From Pedobacter nototheniae (GTDB lineage Bacteria; Bacteroidota; Bacteroidia; Sphingobacteriales; Sphingobacteriaceae): a stretch of DNA of 64,000 bases. The stretch is from contig NZ_RQRS01000002.1 in assembly GCF_004335085.1 (NCBI RefSeq), positions 186,001 to 250,000 on the forward strand, given 5' to 3'. The notes below the pieces were generated by a model. The model saw only the letters and a list, made by a program, of their open reading frames with translations. It searched no databases and was not told the DNA's origin. A program made the translations under genes and the position numbers. Below are positions 27,112-35,476 of the stretch, piece by piece; the first letter of the stretch is position 1, and each line of letters starts with the position of its first letter.

Positions 27112-28071
27112 TTAATTTTTAGTTTTATTAAATATTTCTTCAATAGATTCTTTTAAAATTTCATCTTTATACAAGTAAAAATCTGGCATTTTATCCTTCG
27201 GAACTTTAAGGAGATAAGAACTTTGTGTTGATCTTTTTATTTCGAAATCAGGGTTTAAATCTATTATCTCTTTATAGGTTAATTCCAGTTTTCTGGCGAT
27301 AACAATCAACGAATATCCTGTCGAAATTGAACATGTAAGATAATTGCATAATAATGGTTCATTTGCCTTCAATGCTATTTTTCCGCCTAAAAACCAATCA
27401 TTTGGCATTTTATTGTTAACTATATAAGAAACGCTAATAAATTTTTTAACGTGATTTTGCGTCTCTTTAGGTAATAGACTCTCAATCTTCCAATAAGATG
27501 AAGAATTCATTTGGATCATAGCCTTTTTCACCCTGTTTGGACCACAATTATAGGCTGCAACAACTAATAACCAATCGCCGAAAGTATTATGCAATTCTTT
27601 TAACAGTTTACAAGCGGCGTAGGTACTTTTATAAAAATCCATTCTTTCATCCACTCGATCTTTATTTTTTAAGCCAAAACTATTAGCCTCATGTTGAATA
27701 AATTGCCAAGGCCCCACAGCACCAGCTTTTGAAATACTTTTATTCTCCAATTCTGACTCTATAATTGCCAATGCACCTAGTTCTTTAGGGATGCTATAAG
27801 TTTCTAAAGCATGGGAGAAAAATTTTAGTAAAGTACCATTCTTCTTTTTTAGCATGACAAATCTTTTTTCATATCGATTAATATAGTTTTCAATATAAAT
27901 TTTATTGGCTGTGCTAATGTCCTCTGGATAACTCAATCCATAACTTGATACAAAAGCTGTATCGATAGTGTTTTTCGATTTTAATTGATTCCGTGCACAA
28001 ACTTTTGTAAATGATAATATCACCAGCAAAACCGTAATACACCACTTGATTTTTATATTAAAACCGATCAT
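27112..28071 (-). CDS. Lytic transglycosylase (SLT fold) with C-terminal LysM-like segment
   Basis: 319 aa with an N-terminal signal peptide (CITVLLVILSFTKVCA). The SLT domain has LGALAIIESELENKSISKAGAVGPWQFIQHEANSFG, whose ES pair contains the catalytic Glu, and AAYNCGPNRVKKA. Residues ~250-300 look like a LysM module (ISTGYSLIVIARKLELTYKEIIDLNP). It would cut peptidoglycan in the periplasm, most likely to let the T6SS apparatus through the wall, since it is embedded between tssR and tssE. MltD-like housekeeping activity is an alternative. Confidence 0.9.
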   Translation of the reverse strand: MIGFNIKIKWCITVLLVILSFTKVCARNQLKSKNTIDTAFVSSYGLSYPEDISTANKIYIENYINRYEKRFVMLKKKNGTLLKFFSHALETYSIPKELGALAIIESELENKSISKAGAVGPWQFIQHEANSFGLKNKDRVDERMDFYKSTYAACKLLKELHNTFGDWLLVVAAYNCGPNRVKKAMIQMNSSSYWKIESLLPKETQNHVKKFISVSYIVNNKMPNDWFLGGKIALKANEPLLCNYLTCSISTGYSLIVIARKLELTYKEIIDLNPDFEIKRSTQSSYLLKVPKDKMPDFYLYKDEILKESIEEIFNKTKN

Positions 28072-28106
28072 TTCCCATAGCTTTTCATTAATATTTGTGC
28101 ATGATG

Positions 28107-30560
28107 TTAGGGCAATTTATCAGCAGGTAACCAGTAATAAGCCATCCCATTATTGTAAAATCTATACTTATTATTGCTTACATTTTGCTGTAACCATATC
28201 GCCGTATATCTACAAGTGTTTATAAAATTTATCATATCCGCCATCTTCATCTGCTTCTCTCGGGTAATCATTTTTAACGTTTTACTTTCCCATAATGGGT
28301 TTATTGATTTATTTCCAGTTAAGCAAACCAATACATCCGAAAAACTCATATCGGTTAAGACACCATGTTCAAGCTTTATTTTTTTTCTTTTCAAATAGGT
28401 CGACATTGCTTCTTTAAAATGTGCAGAAATTTCACTTCTATAAGCAAAATTTCGGGAACCATTTCCGGCTAACATTAGTAAGTTTTGAGTAATTTGATCG
28501 TATTCCTGCTCGGATACCAGCAAACCAAACCTAATATTATTTACAGAATCGGGCACAGCTTTATAGTTGAACCATGCAGGGATATAAAATGGCTTGTTTA
28601 TATTGTTAAATGTTTTTAGAAATAAAGGGGGCAAGTTTTGGTTTTTATATCCAGAATAATAATATTGAAGGGAAGGTTCAATCCTGGTATTTAAAAGGCC
28701 AATAGTATTGAAAAATCGATTAAGTGATGATTCAATTTTTGTATTATCAAGCGCCACTTTATTCATCAATCCAATAAGACTATGTTCTAAAATAGAGGCC
28801 GACATAATTTCTCCTCGCTCAGGAAAAACCACGTATCCTTGTGTCATTGCCTTCTCAGGATAATCCAAATAATACACACCAGAATCACTCTTAGCCAATG
28901 CGAAAGTAGATTCTTTAAGTACATCGCGGATATCTACCATTTTTTCCTTTTTCAACAACGCTATATTGGCAGCAGATTTTAATACTAAATCTTTTGCTTG
29001 TAGCACAAAATCATTGTATGCTGGGTTTGATAAACTCTGCGTTTGAAAAATAAGCATTCTTGCGTTTACATAGCTCAACCGATTTATTATATCACTCCAA
29101 CCAGTCGAATTTGAACCAAAATCATTTCCTGCACCACCAATAAGTACAATTATATTACTCTCGTTTTTGTTCTTTTCTAAAAGTGAAGTCGCCCGTTTTA
29201 ACCCTGAAAATACAGATTGAGTTATGTTATCATCATTACATTGATTTATTCTTTCCTGCTGCAATTTTAAAAATTGAGCAATACTTCTGTAGTCATCCGT
29301 TAAAGGTAACTGTGTGTAATCATAGCAACTTCCTCCTAAATCATCTTTATAAACTATAGCTCCATATTTAAAAGAATCAAAGCTACCTGCCGTATCACGA
29401 TACATTTGTAAATTTTGCATAATGGTAGAAACATAAGGCATATATTTTCCATTCTCAGCCCCCCCATCTACAACAAAAATTAAATTAACATTTTTCTGAT
29501 CTTTAATAATTTGCTTGTAACGGGTATAAGTAATGGTACGACCTGCAATGTTCATTACCTCATTTTTACTTTTATCGAGCACATTTGCAAAAACGCCAGT
29601 TTTAATTAAACTTGCTGTAGAATCATTTTTTGCTGATATAATTTTTTGTACAGGATAAATATTTTCAAGCCTATTTATCGGCTTTGTATCGGTAGATTTA
29701 GAGTAAAAAGGGATTCCATAAGATTCCTTTGATTTATCTATTTCAAATTCATTCCAGTAAAAATCTACCGAAAGATCATGATTTGGTTCCATGCCCAACC
29801 TGGTTCCCCAAAATTGAACTACATCCTTTGATATCCACCCACCTATAACCAGCTTAACATTATCTGGAGTAACCTGAGTTGATTTACCTATTAAATATTG
29901 TTTTCCATCATCCGACTGTTTGAAAATATAGAACAGATTTTCGGTTGCACATTTCTTTTTTAGGGTATCATTTAATAAGGGACTACCAAAAAGCATTAAG
30001 GAATCTTTTTCTAAATACTTTTTAAAGTTGGCAAATATTGACTCGTCTTTATAACAAGTAACTGCTTTGACAAAAAACTTTGAATTGTTTTCTTTTATCG
30101 CCGTTCGCCATAATAACAATTTACTTTTATGTACCCAACCCAAGTATTCGGCAGATTTACGATCAATAGTACCACTTTTAGGATTATTTAAAAGAGAGGG
30201 GTTATATTTAATCAGCTCCAAATAATCGTCCTTTTTATTAATTACGTAACAAGCCTCCAATAAATCTATTTTTTTTAACTGCATATCGCTACCAGGTGAT
30301 TTGTAGGTAACATTATTATTTCGATCAGAAAAAACATACCAGCGTTCATTTTCTGTGAAATACCCTTCATCTAATTCGATATCAATATCGGCTATACGAT
30401 AACTTTGTGTTTGAGGACTTAATTTTATTCTTGTTTTTGATTTAAATATGTCAAGCCCAAATTGTGCGTTGGCTAAAAATGGACTAAAAAACATTATGAC
30501 AAACAGTAAAAAATACTGACTCCAATTGTTATTTCCACTTATTTGTCTGCGTATTTTCAT
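28107..30560 (-). CDS. tssR: TssR-like exported protein with a vWA-type domain
   Basis: 817 aa. A signal peptide (LLFVIMFFSPFLANAQ) is followed by an N-terminal region with SH3-like strands (about 45-280), then a von Willebrand-type domain (about 350-530: NLIFVVDGGAENGKYMPYVSTIMQNLQ, FKYGAIVYKDD, NIIVLIGGAGNDFG). The usual DxSxS metal site is replaced by DGGAE, so metal binding may be lost. Size, export signal, vWA domain and position beside tssE/tssF match TssR, an envelope component of Bacteroidota T6SS that lacks TssJLM. The assignment is by architecture and context. Confidence 0.75.
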   Translation of the reverse strand: MKIRRQISGNNNWSQYFLLFVIMFFSPFLANAQFGLDIFKSKTRIKLSPQTQSYRIADIDIELDEGYFTENERWYVFSDRNNNVTYKSPGSDMQLKKIDLLEACYVINKKDDYLELIKYNPSLLNNPKSGTIDRKSAEYLGWVHKSKLLLWRTAIKENNSKFFVKAVTCYKDESIFANFKKYLEKDSLMLFGSPLLNDTLKKKCATENLFYIFKQSDDGKQYLIGKSTQVTPDNVKLVIGGWISKDVVQFWGTRLGMEPNHDLSVDFYWNEFEIDKSKESYGIPFYSKSTDTKPINRLENIYPVQKIISAKNDSTASLIKTGVFANVLDKSKNEVMNIAGRTITYTRYKQIIKDQKNVNLIFVVDGGAENGKYMPYVSTIMQNLQMYRDTAGSFDSFKYGAIVYKDDLGGSCYDYTQLPLTDDYRSIAQFLKLQQERINQCNDDNITQSVFSGLKRATSLLEKNKNESNIIVLIGGAGNDFGSNSTGWSDIINRLSYVNARMLIFQTQSLSNPAYNDFVLQAKDLVLKSAANIALLKKEKMVDIRDVLKESTFALAKSDSGVYYLDYPEKAMTQGYVVFPERGEIMSASILEHSLIGLMNKVALDNTKIESSLNRFFNTIGLLNTRIEPSLQYYYSGYKNQNLPPLFLKTFNNINKPFYIPAWFNYKAVPDSVNNIRFGLLVSEQEYDQITQNLLMLAGNGSRNFAYRSEISAHFKEAMSTYLKRKKIKLEHGVLTDMSFSDVLVCLTGNKSINPLWESKTLKMITREKQMKMADMINFINTCRYTAIWLQQNVSNNKYRFYNNGMAYYWLPADKLP

Positions 30561-30582
30561 GTTATTTTTTAGGTTGAACAGC

Positions 30583-31530
30583 TTATTTACTCTGTTTTAC
30601 TTCTATCATTTTTATACAATTCTGCTCTTCATTTGGGGTCAGTTTTACGGCCTGAATGGTTAATTTTGATTCAAATTGTAACCCAAGACAATAGCTATTA
30701 AAATCATTTATTTTTTGCCCATTTATTTTCACAACAGTTTTCTCATTACCACATAAATATTTCTTTATTAGGTAATAATAATGTTCATTAAACTTTTCTC
30801 CATTGGCTATTTTTTGCAAATGCGACTTAAAATCCACTCCGTATTTTGAATAAACATCTTCAACATTTACTAAACTATCTTCGGCTAACTTAAAAGAAGG
30901 CAGAATATTAATTTTATGTCTAATTGGATATTCACTATTATCGGTATAAAGCAACACTGTATAGGTACCCGGCTCTTTATAGAAATATTGCACAAATTTC
31001 TCTTTAGAATCAATAAAGTTAGTTTCACCAAACTTCCATCTATATTGTGTTGCGCCTTTACCAATTGCTCTAAATGTTAAATTTTCAAATTGCAGACCCG
31101 TTTTTGGTGCTTCAATTATTGCTATAGAATCTATAAGTGGAACGATAAGAGCGGTATCTTTTACGGTTACATAAAAAGTATCCAGATAGCTGGCATTAAT
31201 TTTTAATTGCACCATATAGTTGCCTGCTTTCGTAAAACGATGTTTTCCTGATTTTGAAAAAGATATATTCCCATCTCCGAAATTCCACATCCACTTCTTT
31301 GCAAAATCAGATGAATCTTTAAAAACAATTGAATCCTTTGTGGATAGCGTCCGGGGTGAAACTCCAGCATTTATATCATTAGAAGATGGGAGAAATAATT
31401 TAGCGCCGAAAATAATTAGCCCCAACAAAATACCAATTAATAAGGTTAGCAAAATAACTTTTAAAGTATTTTTATTCTTAAATCCCTTTCTTTCTTCACC
31501 ATCCAAATGGTTATCTATAATACTGTTCAT
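30583..31530 (-). CDS. Membrane-anchored PKD-domain protein of the T6SS locus
   Basis: 315 aa. A short cytoplasmic N-terminus and one membrane helix (about 24-47, TLKVILLTLLIGILLGLIIFG) lead to a PKD domain (about 55-125, with SDFAKKWMWNFGDGNISFSKSGKHRFTKAGNY). A second Ig/PKD-like repeat follows (about 140-210, YRWKFGETN and EPGTYTVLLY) and then a C-terminal periplasmic region. It lies 22 bp before tssR. It probably belongs to the periplasmic part of the Bacteroidota T6SS envelope complex; which TssN-R name it should carry is not clear to me. Confidence 0.75.
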   Translation of the reverse strand: MNSIIDNHLDGEERKGFKNKNTLKVILLTLLIGILLGLIIFGAKLFLPSSNDINAGVSPRTLSTKDSIVFKDSSDFAKKWMWNFGDGNISFSKSGKHRFTKAGNYMVQLKINASYLDTFYVTVKDTALIVPLIDSIAIIEAPKTGLQFENLTFRAIGKGATQYRWKFGETNFIDSKEKFVQYFYKEPGTYTVLLYTDNSEYPIRHKINILPSFKLAEDSLVNVEDVYSKYGVDFKSHLQKIANGEKFNEHYYYLIKKYLCGNEKTVVKINGQKINDFNSYCLGLQFESKLTIQAVKLTPNEEQNCIKMIEVKQSK

Positions 31531-31578
31531 TTAGTTCTCAGTTTCATATTATGGTTAATTTTTAAATCTGTATTTATT

Positions 31579-31638
31579 TTATTTTTTCTCAGAGCAACGA
31601 TTTTTATATTGTAATGCATTATATCTCGTCGATCTATA
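31579..31638 (-). pseudogene. Fossil 3' end of an immunity-type gene
   Basis: Directly after the TAA of the lipoprotein gene at 31639 the same frame continues for 19 codons (YRSTRYNALQYKNRCSEKK) to a second stop. Its end, YKNRCSEKK, matches YENSCSEKKYK, the C-terminus of the lipoprotein encoded at 34202-34780. The simplest reading is the tail of a displaced homologue left behind when the present gene was recombined in. Confidence 0.5.
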
Positions 31639-32187
31639 TTATTTTTTTAAATTTTCGTATAGGTCATCAATTAATATTGCTTTTTTGTTTTTAACAACAT
31701 CTTCAATACTTGTATTGCCATCTTTAAAAAATAAATTATTAATAACTGTTAGCAGGTAAATGTGCTTGTCCTTATTCACGGCATAATAAACTTGCTCGTC
31801 CCCTATATCATAACATCTTTTATTATAATCTCTTCTTATTAACTTGCGAGTAAAATCGGAATACTTTAAAATATTTTGAAAAGCTACCTTAGATGAAGTA
31901 TTGTTATCGAAAACATATTCTTCTACGATAATATCATTCTTTTGATTTTTTAAATAATACATTTCATTCTTAATCAAACCTTTGTAAAAAGTAGAATTAC
32001 ATCCCGACAAATTTCCTTTAAAATAATCCTGTTTTTTAACTTCTATTATTTTAAGTCCATTTTTAATTTTAAAGTTTTGAAATAAAGCTTTAAAATTAAA
32101 ATCATTATTTGCCCCTTTCCCAGTTTCTTTTTGTTTATCGCATGTATGAACACACAGGCACACAAGAATTATTATAATATTTTTCAT
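31639..32187 (-). CDS. Putative lipoprotein, likely immunity protein for the effector at 32199
   Basis: 182 aa from the ATG at 32187; a TTG further upstream would overlap the effector. A lipoprotein-type signal (MKNIIIILVCLCVHTC) puts it in the periplasm, where a wall-targeting effector would act on sister cells. It starts 11 bp after the effector stop. No domain is recognised; the product is Lys/Asn/Tyr-rich and its DNA is more AT-rich than the structural T6SS genes. The immunity role is inferred from position and export. Confidence 0.65.
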   Translation of the reverse strand: MKNIIIILVCLCVHTCDKQKETGKGANNDFNFKALFQNFKIKNGLKIIEVKKQDYFKGNLSGCNSTFYKGLIKNEMYYLKNQKNDIIVEEYVFDNNTSSKVAFQNILKYSDFTRKLIRRDYNKRCYDIGDEQVYYAVNKDKHIYLLTVINNLFFKDGNTSIEDVVKNKKAILIDDLYENLKK

Positions 32188-32198
32188 TTTAAAATCTA

Positions 32199-33461
32199 TT
32201 AACAATCGCAAATCTTTAGCAGTTCAAATATGGTTGAATCTATAGACGCATCCGCAGATTTATTACCGTTTATTGCTCCAGCAACAATTTTATCTCCTCT
32301 GTAAAACTTCCTTGCAGAATATATCCATTCTTGCATCTTTCTTTCAAACTCAGATTGTTTAAAATCTCTTGCTCCCCCTCCATCTTCTATATATATAAAT
32401 GACGGGGCAGAATCGGTACCAGTAATTTCTAATTTGCCTATCTTAAGTTTACTGACAGAATCTTTTGTAACAACCACGATCGTGGAGTGATACTCTGCAC
32501 CCATGCCAACTGCAAAAACCCTTATGGAACCTTTTTCAGTTAATTCCACTAATTTTGAGGTTATATTGGTTACAATGTCTGAACCTTGCTTTCCTAAACG
32601 ATCTGAGTCGATGTTGCCATGGGATCTTGATGTTAATCTTTTACCCTTATATGTAGGTGCTATATTTTGAATTCTTTTGTAATATTTAGCGTCCAGAGAT
32701 GTAATGGCAGAAGATAATGTTCCAGTTGTTGTTATTTTTGCAGTTTGTGGTAAGCCATACAATGCTTTCAAATTACTCGCCAATGCTCTTAAACAACACA
32801 TTGCACAATTTCGATTTGGATCGTTCAATCCAGATAAACCGTTTTCAATTAATCTATTTATTTTAACAAGCTCACAACACTTCTCAAATTGAATTCTTCC
32901 GCAAAAGACATTTGTAACACTATAATGATACCAATCATTATCATCTGCAAAAAAATCAATGTATGCGTCATTCTTTAAATCTTTCGACGATATTTTTAAT
33001 AATAACTTCCAACCATATTTTACTGTAACCTGTATTGATGATAGAATTGTCACTCCAACACCCATTGCTGTAATCTTTCCTTTGTTATCATTCGCTTTTA
33101 AGTTCCCTTGTTTTACACAGAATCTTAAAATAACTTCATCTGCACGAATTGATAACTTCTCTAAAGGTTGATCCTGCTTGTCAGCATCAAGATAATTTGA
33201 CAGTTTAGTTGTTTTTTTATTTATTTTTTCTATTAATTTAAACCCATTTTGAGGGTACGTTTTATCTAATGATACAACAGGAACAAAATCATTATCGAGA
33301 ACTCTTTTTTCCTCTTCCCAACCTTTAAAGTAATGCATTCCTTCAGCGGCATAAATTACTTGCCTACTTTCATGCGTTATTTGCTCAAAATCTTCAGTAT
33401 AGGTTTCTGATTCAACTAAAAAGCTTTTAAAAATTCGTGTAATGGTTCCTCCAAGTCTCAT
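32199..33461 (-). CDS. T6SS effector: shared N-terminal marker domain plus unrecognised Cys/His toxin domain
   Basis: 420 aa in three parts. Residues 1-63 are 55/63 identical to the effector at 35448 (MRLGGTITRIFKSFLVESET start). Residues ~100-195 form a beta-rich module, also shared in outline (FADDNDWYHYSVTNVFCGRIQF). Residues ~200-420 are unrelated to the other effector. They contain NRNCAMCCLRALASN (Cys219), GAEYHSTIVVV (His325) and FIYIEDGG (Asp360), an order and spacing that would suit a papain/NlpC-P60-type amidase such as the Tae effectors. A lipoprotein gene follows, which fits a periplasmic target. The toxin class is an inference; no family match can be claimed from reading alone. 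Confidence 0.7.
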   Translation of the reverse strand: MRLGGTITRIFKSFLVESETYTEDFEQITHESRQVIYAAEGMHYFKGWEEEKRVLDNDFVPVVSLDKTYPQNGFKLIEKINKKTTKLSNYLDADKQDQPLEKLSIRADEVILRFCVKQGNLKANDNKGKITAMGVGVTILSSIQVTVKYGWKLLLKISSKDLKNDAYIDFFADDNDWYHYSVTNVFCGRIQFEKCCELVKINRLIENGLSGLNDPNRNCAMCCLRALASNLKALYGLPQTAKITTTGTLSSAITSLDAKYYKRIQNIAPTYKGKRLTSRSHGNIDSDRLGKQGSDIVTNITSKLVELTEKGSIRVFAVGMGAEYHSTIVVVTKDSVSKLKIGKLEITGTDSAPSFIYIEDGGGARDFKQSEFERKMQEWIYSARKFYRGDKIVAGAINGNKSADASIDSTIFELLKICDC

Positions 33462-33463
33462 GT

Positions 33464-33511
33464 TTACCCGTGTTTAGTGGTTTCTCCGGTTTTATAATTA
33501 ATGTCTTTCAT
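33464..33511 (-). pseudogene. Copied 3' end of vgrG in front of the second effector
   Basis: The 14 codons before the effector ATG read KDINYKTGETTKHG then TAA. The intact VgrG at 36728 ends RDINSKTGETTKHG. The DNA catgtttacccgtgtttagt and the next 16 bases are identical at 33459 and 36723. So the effector arrived with a piece of its neighbouring vgrG attached. Confidence 0.8.
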
Positions 33512-33558
33512 GGATTAATTACATTTTAAATTGTCAAAATCATTTATAATTGAATCAT
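33510..33558. repeat. 49-bp direct repeat, copy 1 (encodes a C-terminal fragment)
   Basis: Matches 34797-34845 with two mismatches in 49 bp. On the minus strand both encode DSIINDFD, then N or S, then LKCN and a stop. Here the fragment is part of a 23-codon ORF at 33586-33515 (MKIYLINKKN start), beginning 3 bp after the stop of the gene at 33590. It looks like the 3' end of an ancestral gene at a cassette junction. Confidence 0.75.
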
Positions 33559-33589
33559 TTTTTTTGTTGATCAGATATATTTTCATCGT

Positions 33590-34198
33590 TTATTTCCAGA
33601 TTATTTTTTTGTTTTTCCGCTTTGCCGCCAAACATTCTTCAACCGTGTATTTTATGGGACAATCAAAACAGTTATATTTTTCATCATTATCTTCAAAAAA
33701 ATCATAAAAATTAACTTGTCCTTTGATTCCTATTTTAAGGGACTGACTACAAATTAATGTTGAAGAAAATGGTTCAAAATCGTCTTTCGTTATTCTTTTA
33801 TTATATATATTATGAGTAAAGCTCATTTTCTTTATAATGTATAGTTGATTGTTAATTGTGGTAAGATAAAGCCAATACCTATCTCCATTGTCAACACTGT
33901 TAATTTTAACAATGGCAGTATTATTACTATTTATTGCAACCCGTACAATAAAACAATTATTAAAATAGCTTTGAATTAAACTGCCATTTTCTCTTCCGTT
34001 TATCTGCACAGGAATTTTTATTTCGAAAATTTTATTAAAAATCTTTATTTTGGAAATAGAGTAACAGCTTTCACAGTCATAATTAGTTTTTTGATATAAA
34101 AATCCAACTAATTTATTTTTCTCATAAACTGCTATTTTAGGCCTGTTCTGAGCCAAGATGCTAAAAGAACAAAAAAGTAAAAAGATTATTATTTTCAT
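33590..34198 (-). CDS. Exported Cys-rich protein, probable orphan immunity protein
   Basis: 202 aa with a cleavable signal peptide (MKIIIFLLFCSFSILAQ). The mature part has paired cysteines (CESC near 40, CFDC near 177, and lone Cys residues) that could form disulfides in the periplasm. No family is recognised. It begins 3 bp after the stop of the lipoprotein at 34202, forming a two-gene unit between 49-bp direct repeats, with no toxin gene of its own in that unit. It could protect against an effector carried by other strains or have lost its partner. Confidence 0.6.
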   Translation of the reverse strand: MKIIIFLLFCSFSILAQNRPKIAVYEKNKLVGFLYQKTNYDCESCYSISKIKIFNKIFEIKIPVQINGRENGSLIQSYFNNCFIVRVAINSNNTAIVKINSVDNGDRYWLYLTTINNQLYIIKKMSFTHNIYNKRITKDDFEPFSSTLICSQSLKIGIKGQVNFYDFFEDNDEKYNCFDCPIKYTVEECLAAKRKNKKIIWK

Positions 34199-34201
34199 AC
34201 A

Positions 34202-34780
34202 CTATTTATACTTTTTCTCTGAGCAACTATTTTCATACATATTTGTAATATCTATTGTATCTTTTTTCTTTAGTATTTTTAATTGACAAATTTCATGAAT
34301 GCCATAATGATAATAAGCGATTGAAAATGCTCGTTTTAACTGATACGTACTTTGTTTATTCTTTTGGAAAACAATTGAATCTTCCCATATTGTATTAGAT
34401 TGTCTTATTATTCTTAAATTAACATCTCCGTTTATTTTGTCCCTTAATATAAAGGAGAGTGGCATTCTTGAGGCTATAAGTCTTGTTTTTAAATTGTATT
34501 TTTGTTTAAATACCTTTTCAAAGGAAAGATTTAGTAAAATAGGTGAATCTAAATTGATTTTATCCCAATCCAAACTATCATAAGGAATACTAATTTCACC
34601 GAATCGCTTAAAGTTTATATTTAGCGAAAGGGGTTTTAAATTTTCTCTTGCATTATTTAATAAAATATCCTTTTTTTCAAAATCTTTTATTTTTTTTTCC
34701 TTCATCAACGAACCATTTTTACATTGAGTGATAAAAAAGCAAAGGGCTATTAATGGAATCAGTATATTATTTCTTAACAT
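34202..34780 (-). CDS. Putative lipoprotein, probable orphan immunity protein
   Basis: 192 aa. The signal ends in a lipobox (LIALCFFITQC), so it should be anchored in the envelope. No domain is recognised. An unusually strong GGAGGGG lies just before the ATG at 34780, which stands out against the weak ribosome sites of neighbouring genes and hints at foreign origin. Its C-terminus (YENSCSEKKYK) recurs as a fossil at 31579-31638. It forms a unit with the gene at 33590. Confidence 0.6.
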   Translation of the reverse strand: MLRNNILIPLIALCFFITQCKNGSLMKEKKIKDFEKKDILLNNARENLKPLSLNINFKRFGEISIPYDSLDWDKINLDSPILLNLSFEKVFKQKYNLKTRLIASRMPLSFILRDKINGDVNLRIIRQSNTIWEDSIVFQKNKQSTYQLKRAFSIAYYHYGIHEICQLKILKKKDTIDITNMYENSCSEKKYK

Positions 34781-34796
34781 TATCCCCTCCTTTTTT

Positions 34797-34845
34797 ATGG
34801 ATTAATTACATTTTAAACTGTCAAAATCATTTATGATTGAATCAT
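34797..34845. repeat. 49-bp direct repeat, copy 2
   Basis: Pair of 33510-33558. Here it follows in frame after the TGA of the lipoprotein gene at 34847: two Asp codons, then SIINDFDSLKCN and TAA. The two copies bracket the lipoprotein/Cys-rich gene pair. Confidence 0.75.
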
Positions 34846-34846
34846 C

Positions 34847-35476
34847 TCAATAAATAATTTTTTTAAGACCTTCTTTTCTTTGTATGTAATAAATCGTATT
34901 TACATTAAGTTGACTATCTACAAACAAACGCGAAAATTTATATAGATAATTATGCACATCTGAACCTTTTAGAGCTGGTTTTATAAATTCAATTTTTGCT
35001 ATTGTATCATTCATAGTTTTATTAAAATCAGGATATTTATCATCAATATCCGTTATAATAAATATCCCATCTATTTTATTGATGCTACCATTGAATGCGT
35101 ATTGAATAAAAAAATCTTTATAATTTGCTTGAACTAAAAATTTATTTGGAGAAAAATTATACATTCTTTTTTTTGGCAAAAATTTTCTTAATTCTACTCC
35201 ATGATATCCAATACTTGGAAATACTATTTCAGTTTTTTCAACTCCTTGTTTCAAAATTGTTGTATCTATAAATTTAGCACTGTCAAAACTGAACTTTCTA
35301 TTTAAATAAATAGTATCCTCACCTTTTATTATCAAGTATTTCTGAATCTTGTAACTATTGTTTTCTTTCTTATTTATAACATTTTCGGGCATAGTTCTTA
35401 TTGTTTTCTGATTACAAGAATTTAAAAGTATAAACAATAAGAAAAGGTTATATTTTATTAATACATGCATTTTCAT
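34847..35476 (-). CDS. Putative lipoprotein, likely immunity protein for the GH19-type effector
   Basis: 209 aa with a lipoprotein signal (YNLFLLFILLNSC). It overlaps the end of the effector gene at 35448 by 29 bp, the typical arrangement of an effector and its immunity gene. Export to the periplasm fits a muramidase target. No family is recognised. The function is inferred from position only. Confidence 0.68.
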   Translation of the reverse strand: MKMHVLIKYNLFLLFILLNSCNQKTIRTMPENVINKKENNSYKIQKYLIIKGEDTIYLNRKFSFDSAKFIDTTILKQGVEKTEIVFPSIGYHGVELRKFLPKKRMYNFSPNKFLVQANYKDFFIQYAFNGSINKIDGIFIITDIDDKYPDFNKTMNDTIAKIEFIKPALKGSDVHNYLYKFSRLFVDSQLNVNTIYYIQRKEGLKKIIY

